From Trichoplax sp. H2 (Eukaryota > Placozoa > Uniplacotomia > Trichoplacea), in the NCBI GenBank assembly GCA_003344405.1, contig NOWV01000054.1:62001-126000 (forward strand): DNA of 64,000 bases, read 5' to 3'. A model generated the notes under the pieces. It saw only the letters and a program-made list of their open reading frames with translations, made no database searches and had not been told where the DNA came from. Numbering within the stretch: position 1 is the stretch's first letter; every line of letters starts with the position of its first letter. The position numbers and the translations under genes were made by a program. Of the stretch, positions 27,990 through 40,952 are shown piece by piece.

Positions 27990-30900
27990 TCATGGTAACG
28001 GAGGAAAATTGAGCTTCTTAAACAGATCTTCGGGTATATCTGGTAACTTGTCATCTTCGATCAAGAAGGAAGAAATATTAATTAAATCGACAAAAACTCG
28101 GAGCCTTTCCCTGTAATATAATAAAATAATTATAATAACTATTAGTAAAAGTTCGAAACATAAGCCAATATGTTAATTTGTAAAGTAACAAGTAATGCTG
28201 CAAGTATCTCTGCTGTATCAGCTCTTAATTGAATGTAACTCTATTTTAATTTACCCTGTGGTTGCTTTTAAATAAGTATAGCCGGAAGTCTGCGCCAAGC
28301 CAGATTTGTTACCTATGATTTTATGCACCATGGCTGCATGGCTCACTATATTTTCATAAAATTAGTATTGGTAGTTATGTTGACATACGAGTGAGATGCA
28401 GTAATACATACGAGTACATGGATATATTATTGCGCTAAAAATATCGTAAAATATTATGCAAATATTAGTTGATGGACGTTATAACTCGAAATTTTTAACG
28501 AGAAAAATTAAAAATTACTACAAGAAAACGAAACATTGTGAGTTTACTGTCGGGTTTTTTCTTTCTGATATCAACCTCTAATACTTATAAATTCTCCATC
28601 ATCAGGAGGAAAAGTAACCAATAGTCTCACTTAAGTCAAAACTGAACTCAGACATTATTGCAAAATCAGTTAGTTTATCGTACAGTCACAATAACGTGAG
28701 CAATCAGTACTTAGATAATAATATAAAACTAAGCTATTATCTATTCAAAGTATACAAGACATCATAGATAAATTAATATCGATATATTACTCGATGAGTA
28801 ATTTTGCGAAAACTATCGTATGGTTACTACGCAATAGTTACTCCGTAAGAACGGGTGATAAAAATTCTAAAGATAAAGCTGCATCGTCGCAAATTTTCTG
28901 TTAGTAATCTTGTAATAGAGAGCAAAGCACTGAAACTTTCATAGTCAAATTCTTATCGAATATAGACTGTTTATAAGAAAGTACTTAAACCTTCACTGAC
29001 AGATGAAGAGATATCTAACAGCCTAACAAACATTAGCTACAGATTTACGCTATTCAACTATACAGCATTTTTATTAATAAAATTGATAACGTCCAAGTAA
29101 AATTTAAACTTCTCCTTGACCCTTACGTTCATTTTATAAAACCGAACAGTATTATGAGATTAAATATTAGATACTGTTAATATAGATACACTTTTAATAT
29201 GTAGACAAGCACTATTTCGGCTAATCATATATTTTTAGGAATCTCTGTAGAAGAATATTATATTAAGTAGCATTCCACGTAACATTAAAAAAGATCTAAC
29301 GTATAGAATTGTGTTATGGCAGTATATTTAAATACCATTTGTAGATATTTATAACGGCTAAAATAAATGCAGTGCCTATCGCTTATATAATTATTAATCG
29401 CGAAAGAACAAAAATTCATAATGAAGATATCGTATCGATTAATGAAGCTCAACTAAATTTGGTTATAAAATATTATATGATGATGAATAGCTTAACTTAC
29501 AACGAAATTCAAGAATTGCTTGATCTAAGTCCTGCAATAAATTTATAATCATGAAAGGCACTTGAAATCGCATCTCATACCTAAGATTTTTCAAAGTAAT
29601 AAAAAATTCATAATTTTAGTAGTGACAAGTATTGTTAAAGTATCTGTCTTAAGATCACAAACCTATAACGATAGATTGCGATAACAGCTCTAAAGGCCTG
29701 CAGAGAAAAATTTCTTTCTCCTTAAAAAAAAGTAATCATTGCTAATGTATTGGCTAAGAGTTTTCTAAACTAAATACAAGTTTTCGTAGAAGACTTAAAT
29801 CAATGACTATTCATCCATCTATAAGAGAAGCACTCAATATAAAGCAGAATCATACAATTTTTACCTCTTTCTATGCAAGCTTTGTGCTTTTCTGGATCAA
29901 ATAATGAATCATACCATCTCTGTAGAAATAATATCGTAATGTGGAAGTTACGTATTAGGCAAAAGTGGTACGATATGTTTTTGCCCGATGGCCATAATAT
30001 AAGACTAATTTTAGTTCTGAATAACAGGTGAGTTCGTTTTAAATTGACTATCATCATTGTCAAAAATTCTTTTCGCTACAAATATCCGAAATGATACAAA
30101 GTACCTGCTACATGTATTATTCCATATTGCTTTTATCTCTTAATATTACTAACTTAAAATATATCATCAAATAAATTCATTGAGCTACCTCCATCTTTTC
30201 GCACTCTCTAATTGAATCAACTTTTTCTTCACTGTCGTCGTTTCTCTGCTGATATAAGTTTATAGATAATAAATATTAGTAATTGCAGTGAGGCGAAGTA
30301 AATCATATAGTGAGTAGAGTACGCTAATTTAGTCATTAGGATACCTCCGCTATTTCGCGATTAGCTTTTAACATCGCTGTTACAACATTTGTAAATTTTT
30401 TCCAGAAATTGTCTTGATGGAACACGAACTGTATCACCTTGCTATTTTCCAACCAAAGCTAAAAATGTCAAGCGTTCATGATGGCGCAAGGAAATTGCAA
30501 ACAGTATTAGAAAATGAAGTTTCTCACATAATTTAAGCAACGATTCAATCTGGATTCTATCTAGAATATATGCTACAATTGCTATCTAATAGTCCGATTG
30601 CAGCTATACGATCAGCCTACTTCTACTACATCACGAAGAGAAGACTTGTTTTCTTCAGCCATAACAGATTCTTGATCATATTCTGCAAGCTCTTCACTAT
30701 TAAGAATGAATTGAAGAGAACTAATGGTTTTCTAATATCACAAGGCATAATACATGTTATTAAATTTTTTCCGTTCAAATTCAGTTGTATAAGTTATAGT
30801 ACGATACAATTCATTATGGCCAGAGATTTGTCCTTAAGATATTAAATAATTAAAATAAATTATCGATAAATCATAGTTACAAGTATTGCTTTCGTTTTGA

Positions 30901-33900
30901 CTGGATTCTGCAACCCTGTTAATGGTTAGATGATAAAATAATGTCAAAAAATGAATAACTCATATTTTCAAAATTATGAGTTCATATTATTGCAGTACTA
31001 AGCAAATCTGCGCACAACATGTCGATAGCTAGACATTTTCATTTAAGGGAATGAAAAAAGAAAATAGCTATTCACAATATTAAAGTAATATGCTTATAGG
31101 TTTCAATATCGAAATTACTTTCATCGACAACAGTTCATACTGTAATAATAATGCGCTCATGTTATAGAAATATAAATTCATTTTGAAAGAGCCTAAATTG
31201 TAAATATTCTAACTATTCAATATATTATAGAGTAAAACTAATTTATTCAGCTAAAATAGTCTTTTAAAATATTGTAATCAGCTATATTATGAACTGATAA
31301 ATTCACGTTAAGATTACTAATTGAGTAATTTACCCTTTTTAGTCCTAGTTTATTCTCCAATAGCCGAAAATTTTTACTTTGAAAACCTGAGCCACGACCA
31401 AGAGTAGATCTAGTCGGTTTAGTTTATAAGCATTATTTTTACTATTTTACCGAATTACTAGTAAGGCGTCTTGGAATTCTATTAATATCTAAAATTCTAA
31501 AGTCCATTGAGCATACGAGTTCATACGTTCAACCACAATATATCTTACTTACCTGAATTCAAAAAATTCCACTGTGTGCATTGTATTTAAAATGGCTACT
31601 TCATTGCTTACTAACTATTAGATATAATGAAAAGTTAGTAAGCGAAGGATTATAATATCAATTTAATACATATTTTCTTTTTAATGTGTGGTGCGGCTCT
31701 CAAAAATAGCTTTATAGATTGTGGAAAATCGCTAAGTGATATGCAAAATTGTAAGATTGATACTATAAGTCCGAGATTGTAGATTAACTTGAAATTCAAG
31801 ATTGTATCAATTGGATATTCGTGCTGAATGGCTACAGAAAATATTGCAGCTTTGATTAGGAATTGCTTATTAAAGTGGTTGATAACTAGAGACTATGCGA
31901 GTAATTTGATGCTAGATTACTCCAAAATTATAGATATAGCTAGATCATAATGTAAATAAAGTGGAGATTTCTTCTCCCGCAGTTAATTAGTCTTGTTCTT
32001 AATTGAAGAAGTAGATTGCATAGATAAAATGAACATCATAAATTATCGAATTATTGATCGTTTCTAATTTTAAGACGCTTTTATCATGTAATATATTACT
32101 GCATTTGTATTTCTCTATAGATAAGTGCCACGATATTGATTTTAGTGTGTAACAATATTACAGATCTAAAATGTAGGTAAAATTTAGAATTACTCCATAT
32201 AACTGCTCTTCTTCGATATCGTATATAATTTATGTGTGAACTTCAGGTCAGACTGTAATCTTATGGTAATTAATCTCGTGTTATGTGGGTATAATAAGGT
32301 GTTTTAAAGTATAAAGTTATAATGCATGTTTCAGGTCTCAGGATATTCGAAAACTAGTATCATTAATTAATGTTAACGTACATGTATACTTGTATATGCA
32401 AGTAAAATTTCTGGTAACTTATACACTCTTGTAGCTGCTCGCAAGTAAGTTAAAAGATATATCAGCGGACTACTTCTTGGAACGAAAATAATCCTGTTTT
32501 TGAAAACGCTTAAGCCAATAAGCCTGCTTTTCATTACCATTACAGGCATTTCTAGTGTTACTATAGTCGAGGCAATATCATGATATAGAAGAAATAAATC
32601 GGTTACTTTTTTAGAATATTAGAAGATAGATTGATTTTGATTTCAATCCTTTGCTTTATCATTGCATAATTAGTAGCGATATGGCTTTACCTCAAAATTT
32701 AGACTAATAGAAAAACCTGGGCTTGCACAGCTTTTGCTGAAATTTTATTTAAGGTAGCTAGTGACTATAATATTCAGTGGCGATAAGTTTATTATGTAAT
32801 ATGTATCAGCATTAAATTTTGTACTGAAACTAAAATCTGTTTTGCCTAAGATAAACAAGGTCCAGTACTATCTGTTACGTAGTTATACGATAATCTATAA
32901 AACATTTAATGCACTTTAATAAATTCAATATCTTGGTATTAGCTATTGCTATTCTGCATACTAGTAGCAAATTATCGATATGCGATAATATGATTTATAG
33001 AACCATTCATTCACGTCATTATAGTAGACTTCAACAACTCTTCTAATTGCATTAGAATAAATCGTTATTAAAAGACATATTAGATTATATAGATGAATAT
33101 TTCTGAATTGAATTACAGATTCCATCTTTAATTTTGTAATAATTAGCGGCCGACCTATGCATGGTTAACTTTTGTTCCTTCTGAAAAGTTAGTAGTACTA
33201 ATTGAAGATATCTTTGTGCAGATTACTACAGTTATATAAGCAGTTTTTTGTAATATTTTGGTGATTACAATGGGATCAATGTACTACATATCCTTCATCT
33301 CATAGAATTAATAATTAACGATCGATTTTCCTGTGTAAGCTATTCCTGATAAATAAGTAGTTAACATCGATATCTGTTATTGTTGCGGTTAAAATTAATC
33401 GTAACTTTATCGCGCTTAGATATTGTTATCGTCACGGTATTAATAGTGATATTTTCTGTTCGAACTTGATGTAATATTATTACAATTAAAATACATTTAC
33501 CTGTTGCATTTTTACTGTAGAAGGTTTGGAAATTAACCATAAAGCTCTATGGATCATGTATATATTGCATTGATGTTATATATATATCACGGGAAATAAT
33601 GGGTGTTAACTTAAAGTATAATTTGATATTAACCTCAGATACATTTTTTGTTGTCATGATTGAGATTAATCGAGATATATGCTCTTCTAAAGACTGCATA
33701 GTGAGAATAAATATGATTACTTCTAAACAAATTACTAAACAGCATGCTGAGGAAGATTTATTAAATAATAGGCGAGAATTTTCCTGTTTTAACTTCGTCT
33801 CTTACAACATATGCTTTTCAATCGCTTAGTAAAACAATTACGAATGATAATAATGATACGTATTTGAAAATGAATACTGTTTAGATAATTTACAATCTAA

Positions 33901-36899
33901 TATAGAAATTAGCTACCTTCAGAATTTCACAACATCGTCTTAGTCTTCTAACAATATCAAGTCCCTTTCTTTCATCTTTTATCTAAAGATATTGCAAAAA
34001 TAATATGATACAAAATGATTTAATATTTTCAATCATTCAATTTTTAAGCTACAAAGGTAGCGTATCACTTAATATGCTATTTATTTGTATGTTAGAATAT
34101 CTGTAAAATTGACTTTTGCAATTCGTAGTGAATTGATTTTGAAATTATGCTTAGTAGCAAAAAATTGATCAAATACTAGTCACACTTGTATTGGTAATCG
34201 TAATACACATATACTTACAATCTGTTGAAATAACTCCTTTATAGAATCGATTTCATGATTCAGCTGGCGAAGCCATAATTCAATCACTTAGAAAAAAGCG
34301 AATCTTTTTAATTACGGTACCTATATCATACTCCTGAACCAAAATGTCTACCGTAATATCGATATCGGTATACATCATAAATTAATATCAATTTGTTATT
34401 GAGAAAATTTCGAAAATAAGTACACTATCATGCTGTAAATCTTAATATGCAGTAGGATAGTAAAGTTGTGTAGACGTATATTCGAACATAATTCAACCAA
34501 GGTGTATCCGCTAAGTTCGAGTAGGTCATGGGTAGTATCATCAGGCATAGTGGTATATTGAATTATTAATATTAACCCAGTTTAATACAGATAGATCGAC
34601 ATAGCATTGGATAAATCTCCTTATTCATTATGCAATGCTTGCATAGCCGCAACAACGCTTAGTAGCATATTTAAATACGAGTATACTATCACATATAATG
34701 TAGCCACTAACTTACTAACATCATTAGTATGTACTTAAATATAATATTTTCGTATAATTAAAAACATATAGCCTGAAAGCTATTTGTAATAATAAAGAAA
34801 CTATGATAAAAATAACATTAATATATCGTACAAAGGAAACGTGGTTATCATCGGCATTAGAGCAAGATTCTGCTTGAATAAACTATTTCTTTTGATATTT
34901 TGGCCTCAATGAGCCGTCAAGCTAACATAAAATTGAAGAAGTTATTTTGAGACCCATCATTGATACATAAGCAACTAAACGTAAAAATCACGTGGCTACT
35001 TTCGCCCAGAAAGTGGATATCTGAATAGTTGATTATTAAACGTTTTAGATTGCAGAAATTTTCTAATATTTCTATATGCGGGATGCACAATACTATCTAT
35101 CTGGTAACTATTTACTATGCATGAAGATGAAATTAATTAAAATTTAGTACCAAGTTATTATACTATTGCTTAAATTCTATTATTTCTAGATTGTATACTA
35201 ATCAAAATAAAATGTGATTACCTGCACCTATATTATTAACGTTCCCTATCATTTTAATTTAAGGGATAATGTAAGACCGTTAAATTTCTATCATGGCAAA
35301 ATTATAATATTTTTAAGCTTTCTTGACGATGCTCCTTCATCAATTTTATTACTTATTTTAAATGATTAAAGCTCTATAGAAGTCGAATATTAATACATGG
35401 GATAGGTCAAGACACTGCTTGCATAGTTTTGGTGATCTTTAAAAATTGTTTTCGTTATATACAGTAAAGGAATAAAGAGAGAGTTAAGAATCTCAGTTGG
35501 TTCTTCTATTCATTCACATATTTGCTTATTAAAGCATAGTCGGTCTCTTAGGACTTAGAATTGTGTAAAAATTTATAATATTTTAATTTGATTATAATTA
35601 AAAGAGTTATTGACTTGTTTATTTTGATCTCTTAAGATGTAACTGTACAATTCTTATCGGTAAAAGGCCATCTTGTGCTTAAAATTTTTAATAATCAGTA
35701 TGACCTTATAGTTTAATTCAAAGCAGGGAAATACTATCTTGCACGCCATTAAGGTTGACAGTAATAAGATGTTTTACGGTAGGCATACTTATTATTATGA
35801 AGTACCACAAACAATTTGAATCAAAAATAACGAAGAAGAGTTTTAAGCATCGATAGAACTAGGTTCACGGTTAATTCTTCATGTTTTTATAAATACTTTT
35901 ATCCAGAAAACAATCATTCTGACTCCAAAGTAAAATATTAGACATAGATAAGTGATTAATAGCCATTAAATCAGCGTTTAAATTATTGTAAAGTAGGCCG
36001 AAAGCAACTAGTTAGCAATACCAATAAATGCAGCTTAGATATAAAATTGATTTTAGCAGTATCCATACTTTTATAAATTAAGTCTACAAGAAGATACGAT
36101 TTAGAACACTGAATAGTTTGTAGCAGGTTAATATTTGTCAATATCTCATTCATGTTGGATAGTTGATAAAGTATATTAAGCGTATAAATCCTGTCTCGAG
36201 TCAAAGTTAATCTTATCTAATATTCAATGGTTATAGTATCACAACATCGTTTATAATCTAAAAGCTGGTCATGAATGACTTGGAATTACATGATAGGAAC
36301 CGTTGATACTATAGATGTGAGTGAGCATTAGTAAGACTATATCGATTATGTCTATTTTTTTGATTGCGAAAGCTAAATTGCAAAGACTGCATCTAAAACG
36401 TTGAGTAATGGAATACTTTAGGAATACTGTTGAAATTGGATCGTACTAAACTGTGAGAAATGACGATAGACTATAAAGAATATCGTTTAATAAACAACTA
36501 TAGTAAAGTTCCCGTTTAAAATGAAAGGGTATATATTCTACACAAAGCAATATATTAAAATGAAAATTTACAGCTAGATTATTTCTTACTACTGTATATA
36601 TATGCTTACTAAGGTAAAAATTATAAGCGGTAGGACGTACAAGACGATTAATCTTGGTTTCGAACACGACTTATCATTTGATAATTGTCATTACTAACTG
36701 CACGTACTAAAATCAAAGGCTACTGTATTAGAGCACTCTTATTAAATATAGCTGTATTTTTATTAATCATGCCTTCCAGATAGGCCTTAATTATATTTCC
36801 ATTGCTATTAAGACTTGATAATCTTACCTTGGTGAGCAGTAACAAAAAAAAGTTCATGATGCGAAGGCAGACGATTTGTTTTATGTTCATCATTGAATG
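27990..36899 (-). CDS. TDO2: Divergent tryptophan 2,3-dioxygenase (TDO), first exon not found
   Basis: TDO is a heme enzyme that opens the indole ring of L-Trp to N-formylkynurenine, the first step of the kynurenine pathway. Thirteen minus-strand exons: 36899-36828, 34286-34219, 33982-33917, 31614-31553, 31409-31334, 30731-30621, 30458-30345, 30245-30189, 29919-29865, 29720-29663, 29580-29501, 28345-28255, 28110-27990. Phases agree throughout and give about 342 residues. Colinear matches to vertebrate TDO: LFFVTAHQ (distal His), IELWLRQLNHEIDSIKELF, DERKGLDIVRRLRR, SGFQSKNFRLLENKLG (substrate-binding Arg), QDNFWKKF, RFQVPF, MVHKIIG (proximal heme His) and LRVFVDLINIS. The family motif GTGGSSGY, whose Thr contacts substrate, reads GLAQTSGY here. 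The N-terminal YGNYL-type exon was not found, and there are large introns between exons 1-2 and 3-4. It is either a working divergent enzyme or a paralogue with altered activity; intact frames argue against a pseudogene. Confidence 0.82.
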
Positions 36900-37525
36900 C
36901 TTTTGTAGGTGAACAATAACAGGATAGCAGTCTTTTGGGCTATTAAATAAACGTTATCAACAAATTATTTGGATAAATTCTGAATCACTATAAAGTAATA
37001 CGAATTAAACGGAATTTTATAGATAACAGCTATTACCTGCATGATTTTGTCGTATTCAGTCTTATCAGAACCATTCTCTTGACTAATTTTAATAAATCCC
37101 AGATAAAAAATGAATATTTCAAAAATAAGCGAAATTTAAACTCCTCCTTATACAGTATCTAAATAGATATGCCATTCTGAGCTCGCTACATGAACATACA
37201 GAATTAATAATCGAGATAGAATACTTCTCGTAATGATAAGTTAGCTACTAATATCTATAAAATCTGATAAAGCGGTGTAATTTGATTTACATCTGTAAGA
37301 TTCTTCGACTGAAAGTGGTACTAACAATGATTAGTTGCGAGTTTATTTAAATCAATCGAATTTGTGTTATAGTAAAGAGCATCAAAAACTATTATTTGAA
37401 GGTGTACGACAACAGACAAACAATCTAGCATGAACTTGTAGGCCTCTGCATAAATGGATGAAGAAAAAAATGGTTCTTAAATATATTACAACCGCATAAA
37501 CCTACCTTTTATCCATTATAGCCAG

Positions 37526-38154
37526 CTGATCAACTTGGTAAACGTTTACGGTGCAAGATACGATCTTTAGCTGTTATTGCTGATAAAATATTAGAATTGT
37601 ATACTGATACTCTTCCTATTTTATTCAATGAGACTAATACTCAACCTTATGTCAATATATGAGAAATTTTAATGCAATTAGTATTAGATCAATCTGCTAG
37701 TAAGGTAATCCATTTAGTTGACCGATGAATCATTCTATCATATTGCGATATTTTAAAAATTAAGTAATTGAATACATCTCTTTCAGTGAATTGTTATGAT
37801 AACGTAAATTTGTAAGTAAATTTAATTTTGGAACATGGACTATGTAATTAATAGAACATGAAAATTGCTGGCATCGCTCTACTCTATTTGCGCTAACATT
37901 TGTTGATTGCATAGAAATCCACTGATTACAGTTACGCGTATGGCAGAAATGGCTGTTAACAAGATAGTGACATATTGTATAAATTATGGCCAAAACAGTG
38001 AGATTCAATCTCTCAAGATGGATTGTATTAGGAAACCTGAATGGTACTGAATTTTGTTACTGGTATTTCTAGTACATGCCCACTATTTTATGGAGTCCAA
38101 TTTTTATTAGCTCTACCTACGCAATACATCTTCTATCTTATAACCTATGTCTAA
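37526..38154 (+). pseudogene. Disrupted coding remnant, family unknown
   Basis: After an acceptor-like CAG at 37525, a 59-codon frame (37526-37704) reads protein-like, with SLAVIADKILELYTDTLPIL, and ends at AAG|GTAATC. It is broken by one in-frame TGA in the context VNI*EILMQL, consistent with CGA to TGA. A second frame at 38041-38154 includes FVTGISSTCPLFYG and may be its continuation. I do not recognise the family. A dead helical-repeat gene is a guess from the leucine pattern. Confidence 0.4.
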
Positions 38155-38748
38155 GAAAGTTTTATCTATCGATAATATAGGAAATTAAGTATACGGTGGA
38201 CATTGAAAATATGCGCGGAAGCGATTTGTTTTTACTTTTGGCATGATAGATACACGTATGAGAGTTAATTCAATTTACTTAAAATCAAATTCATTCATAT
38301 AGCTTATTCACGATAGACGTTGGTACGTTATTCAAAAATTTAATTAAATAATATAACGAAACGGATCAGAATGAAAGCTTCGATAAGCCATTGTAAGTCT
38401 TTAATTAATTATTGAATTAATAACCGTGCTTTAAATCCACGATTGCAAATGGGTATTTTGTCTTCTTTTACGTTTTTGCTAACTTCATGGTAACCAGAAG
38501 AGAAAGATTCGGACGAGAAATCATTGTAACACAATTGCTAGATATGTAATGATACGAATATAAGTAGAGGAAATTGTATGACATCTACATTTAATGCATG
38601 TTGTATACGTCTTATAATAATCTCTGATATCAAAAACGACTGGCGGTTCCCAAGCTCCGTCTATGAAATTACAATATCTTAACTTTTATTGCCAGATAAG
38701 AATCTAATTCTCTTCCATTGCATGTTGTAAGCGTCATACAATCATTTC

Positions 38749-39257
38749 AAAAGATAATGCGCCACTACTGGCCATTTAACTACATCCAAAACTTTACTGA
38801 TAATTGAAACTCCCTTACTCTATAATGAGACAACGAGTCTGTCCTGTTAAGCTAATGGATTTGCTTATTTTATTGCCTTTAGCGCAAGTAGATATTTATA
38901 ACATGTGATCTTAATATGTTAGATGGTAGAAGTGAGATAGAGAAGACCTGGACCCCCGCGAAAAATAATAACAAAAAGATAATAAAAGGAAATAAAAAAT
39001 GAAACACTAAAAATCGGATATATACGCCGCGCGAGCGCAAAGAAATATATANNNNNNNNNNNNNNNNNNNNAAAAGATAATGCGCCACTACTGGCCATTT
39101 AACTACATCCAAAACTTTACTGATAATTGAAACTCCCTTACTCTATAATGAGACAACGAGTCTGTCCTGTTAAGCTAATGGAATTGCTTATTTTATTGCC
39201 TTTAGCGCAAGTAGATATTTATAACATGTGATCTTAATACGTTAGATGGTAGAAGTG
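38749..39257. repeat. Direct duplication across an assembly gap (20 N at 39052-39071)
   Basis: Sequence 38749-38933 recurs after the Ns at 39072-39257 with very few differences. Copy 1 then runs into 38934-39051, which is absent from copy 2 and includes an unusually GC-rich 'cgccgcgcgagcgc' and homopurine runs, as expected of a poor-quality contig end. The short frame spanning the Ns is an artefact. Confidence 0.85.
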
Positions 39258-39322
39258 TGGATAAGCCAGATAGAAGGTGTCATTCCTATTTCTATAAATC
39301 ATATATATATATATATATAATT

Positions 39323-39530
39323 CTAAGGATGCTCCAGTTGATCCAATTATATTAATACTCCGAGATAAGCCATGGTATTATAATATGGGCGATGTTACAA
39401 GTAACTTACAACATACTCAACGTAATGCCTAAGTAGTACTAGGGCATGGTATCTATCATTTTGTTCCATTTTTTAAGCATGACACGAAGATGTGGATTAA
39501 TATGAGTATTTTGTAAATAATAGCGCGTAT
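39323..39530 (+). pseudogene. Disrupted coding remnant, family unknown
   Basis: A continuous frame reads protein-like (DAPVDPIILILRDKPWYYNM, then VVLGHGIYHFVPFFKHD), interrupted by TAA where CAA would fit (NA*VVLGHG) and stopped again after MSIL. It may be related to the remnant at 37.5 kb, but I could not identify it. Confidence 0.4.
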
Positions 39531-40456
39531 CTGATGATTAATCCGACACCAGACTTATCACTTGATCCATAACCAATGATTATCTGGTTAGAAAGGTAAA
39601 ATTTTTAATTTAATACGCCTTTAAGTAATATCTATTAAACTATGAATTAATCCACTGTACTCATTTGAACAGACTGCGAAATATTATCTCCGAACTCAGT
39701 TCAATAACCATTCAAATTTGATGTCCATTTCAGATGATTAACAATACGTTACAAATGTACTTCCACTTTACATTCTTATGATAATATGTATCTTGAAAGC
39801 GCATTTAATTTGCTTATGATACTCTCCAATTATATTACGAAGAAAATTTGACTTTCGTTTAGCAATATTAATATAATGCATCCATTTGAAATCATCTTCA
39901 ATCTGGCTAGGGTACTAAAGTAATGCTAGTAGAATGAAGAAGTTTAAAATACTATAGGTGATTTGTCACGGAACTACGCTTCTTGCTGATTAATACCTAT
40001 CGTAGTTTTGTTGTAATCGTGTATTGGTATTTATTATTTTGTAGAGTAATTCATGATTTCTGCTATCATGTAAGTTAACAACAGTATATTTGACACCGTA
40101 AAACCCTGTCGTGTTTGCGATGTTTTAATTGAGTTAACATCCGGATCAAGTGCATTACTGTAGGCGGACCCAGCCAATTTTTATACTACATCATTTACAA
40201 ATAGTCCAGAACGCTAGTCTAAACCGGATATCCTTTAATTAAGATGTCTGCTTTTAAAAAAGGAGCCACATGCTATCTTTGGATCAGCCGCTGCAATGGA
40301 GGAACGCAATGGCTGCACTTGTCCGTTGTCAACATACACTATCCATTTTAGTATTTTGACCATAGACGACGGAACAGGTCTACGATCATCCGTACGAACT
40401 TCCATCCGCACGTTTTTGGGCACCCAACCTCTTAGTGATTACTAAATCCATACCGC
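39531..40456. other. Intergenic, no feature recognised
   Basis: No coding signal on either strand. GC content rises toward the repeat cluster and the metaxin promoter region. Confidence 0.35.
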
Positions 40457-40835
40457 CTAGCACAACACTGGCCTCCACATACAGTACGGTACAGTACAGT
40501 ACAGTGCATCTCCTAGCACAACACTGGTCTCCACATACTGTACAGTGTACACTGTACACTGTACAGTGCACAGTACTGTACAGTACAGTACACCCCCTAG
40601 CACAACACTGGTCTCTACATACAGTATAGTACAGTACCGGAAGAGTCCTTGGACGCCATCATCTAACGTGCTACAGTCGTACCCGATCGTACCTTACAGT
40701 AATACTGTACACTGTACACTGTACAGGACCATGTGACCAGGTTATACCTGTTGAAGGTTCGTTTCTTACAGTAGTTTGAAGCGCGCCGCGTCAACCAAGT
40801 ACCAAATCAACCATGGTACTGTACATTACTGTACG
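40457..40835. repeat. GTACAGTAC palindromic cluster with a 3-copy direct repeat
   Basis: Three copies of 'ctagcacaacactgg' followed by 'ctc.acatac.gta' begin near 40457, 40514 and 40598. They are interleaved with dense self-complementary GTACAGTAC / GTACACTGTAC sequence (notably 40480-40505 and 40537-40592, with more at 40700-40730 and 40815-40830). Open frames here are by-products of the repeat. It lies 120-500 bp upstream of the metaxin start codon. Confidence 0.85.
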
Positions 40836-40952
40836 TTGACTGGCACCGGCGCCAACTGCTGTCAGGCGGTACGATACGTTCAACGACAAAAGTCGCCAGA
40901 GGTAGCTCTTACTTTGAGCATTTAAGCTGTCAAGAAATCACAAATTAGAATT

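Noticed and set aside
30881-30915. Short segment with splice-like borders considered as a TDO exon
   Set aside because: Including it breaks the reading frame; joining the flanking exons directly gives exactly the spacing seen in vertebrate TDO.
32190-33546. Other splice-bounded open snippets inside the large TDO intron (around 32200, 32700, 33150, 33520)
   Set aside because: Their phases do not fit between the neighbouring exons, and the TDO alignment is continuous without them.
34472-34548. ATG-initiated frame (MPDDTTHDLLELSGY) as first exon of the TDO gene
   Set aside because: The distal-His exon was found further upstream at 36828-36899 with matching phase, so this ATG lies in an intron.
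37035-37090. Splice-bounded segment QENGSDKTEYDKIMQ as the upstream TDO exon
   Set aside because: Its end phase does not match the start phase of the exon at 36899, and it does not resemble the YGNYL region.
38879-39112. Open reading frame spanning the N gap
   Set aside because: It runs through undetermined bases and a likely low-quality contig end, so the translation is not real.
40235-40736. Several overlapping frames rich in repeated Thr/Val/Gln/Cys in the palindromic cluster
   Set aside because: The peptides simply translate the GTACAGTAC repeat, occur on both strands, and lack any other coding sign.
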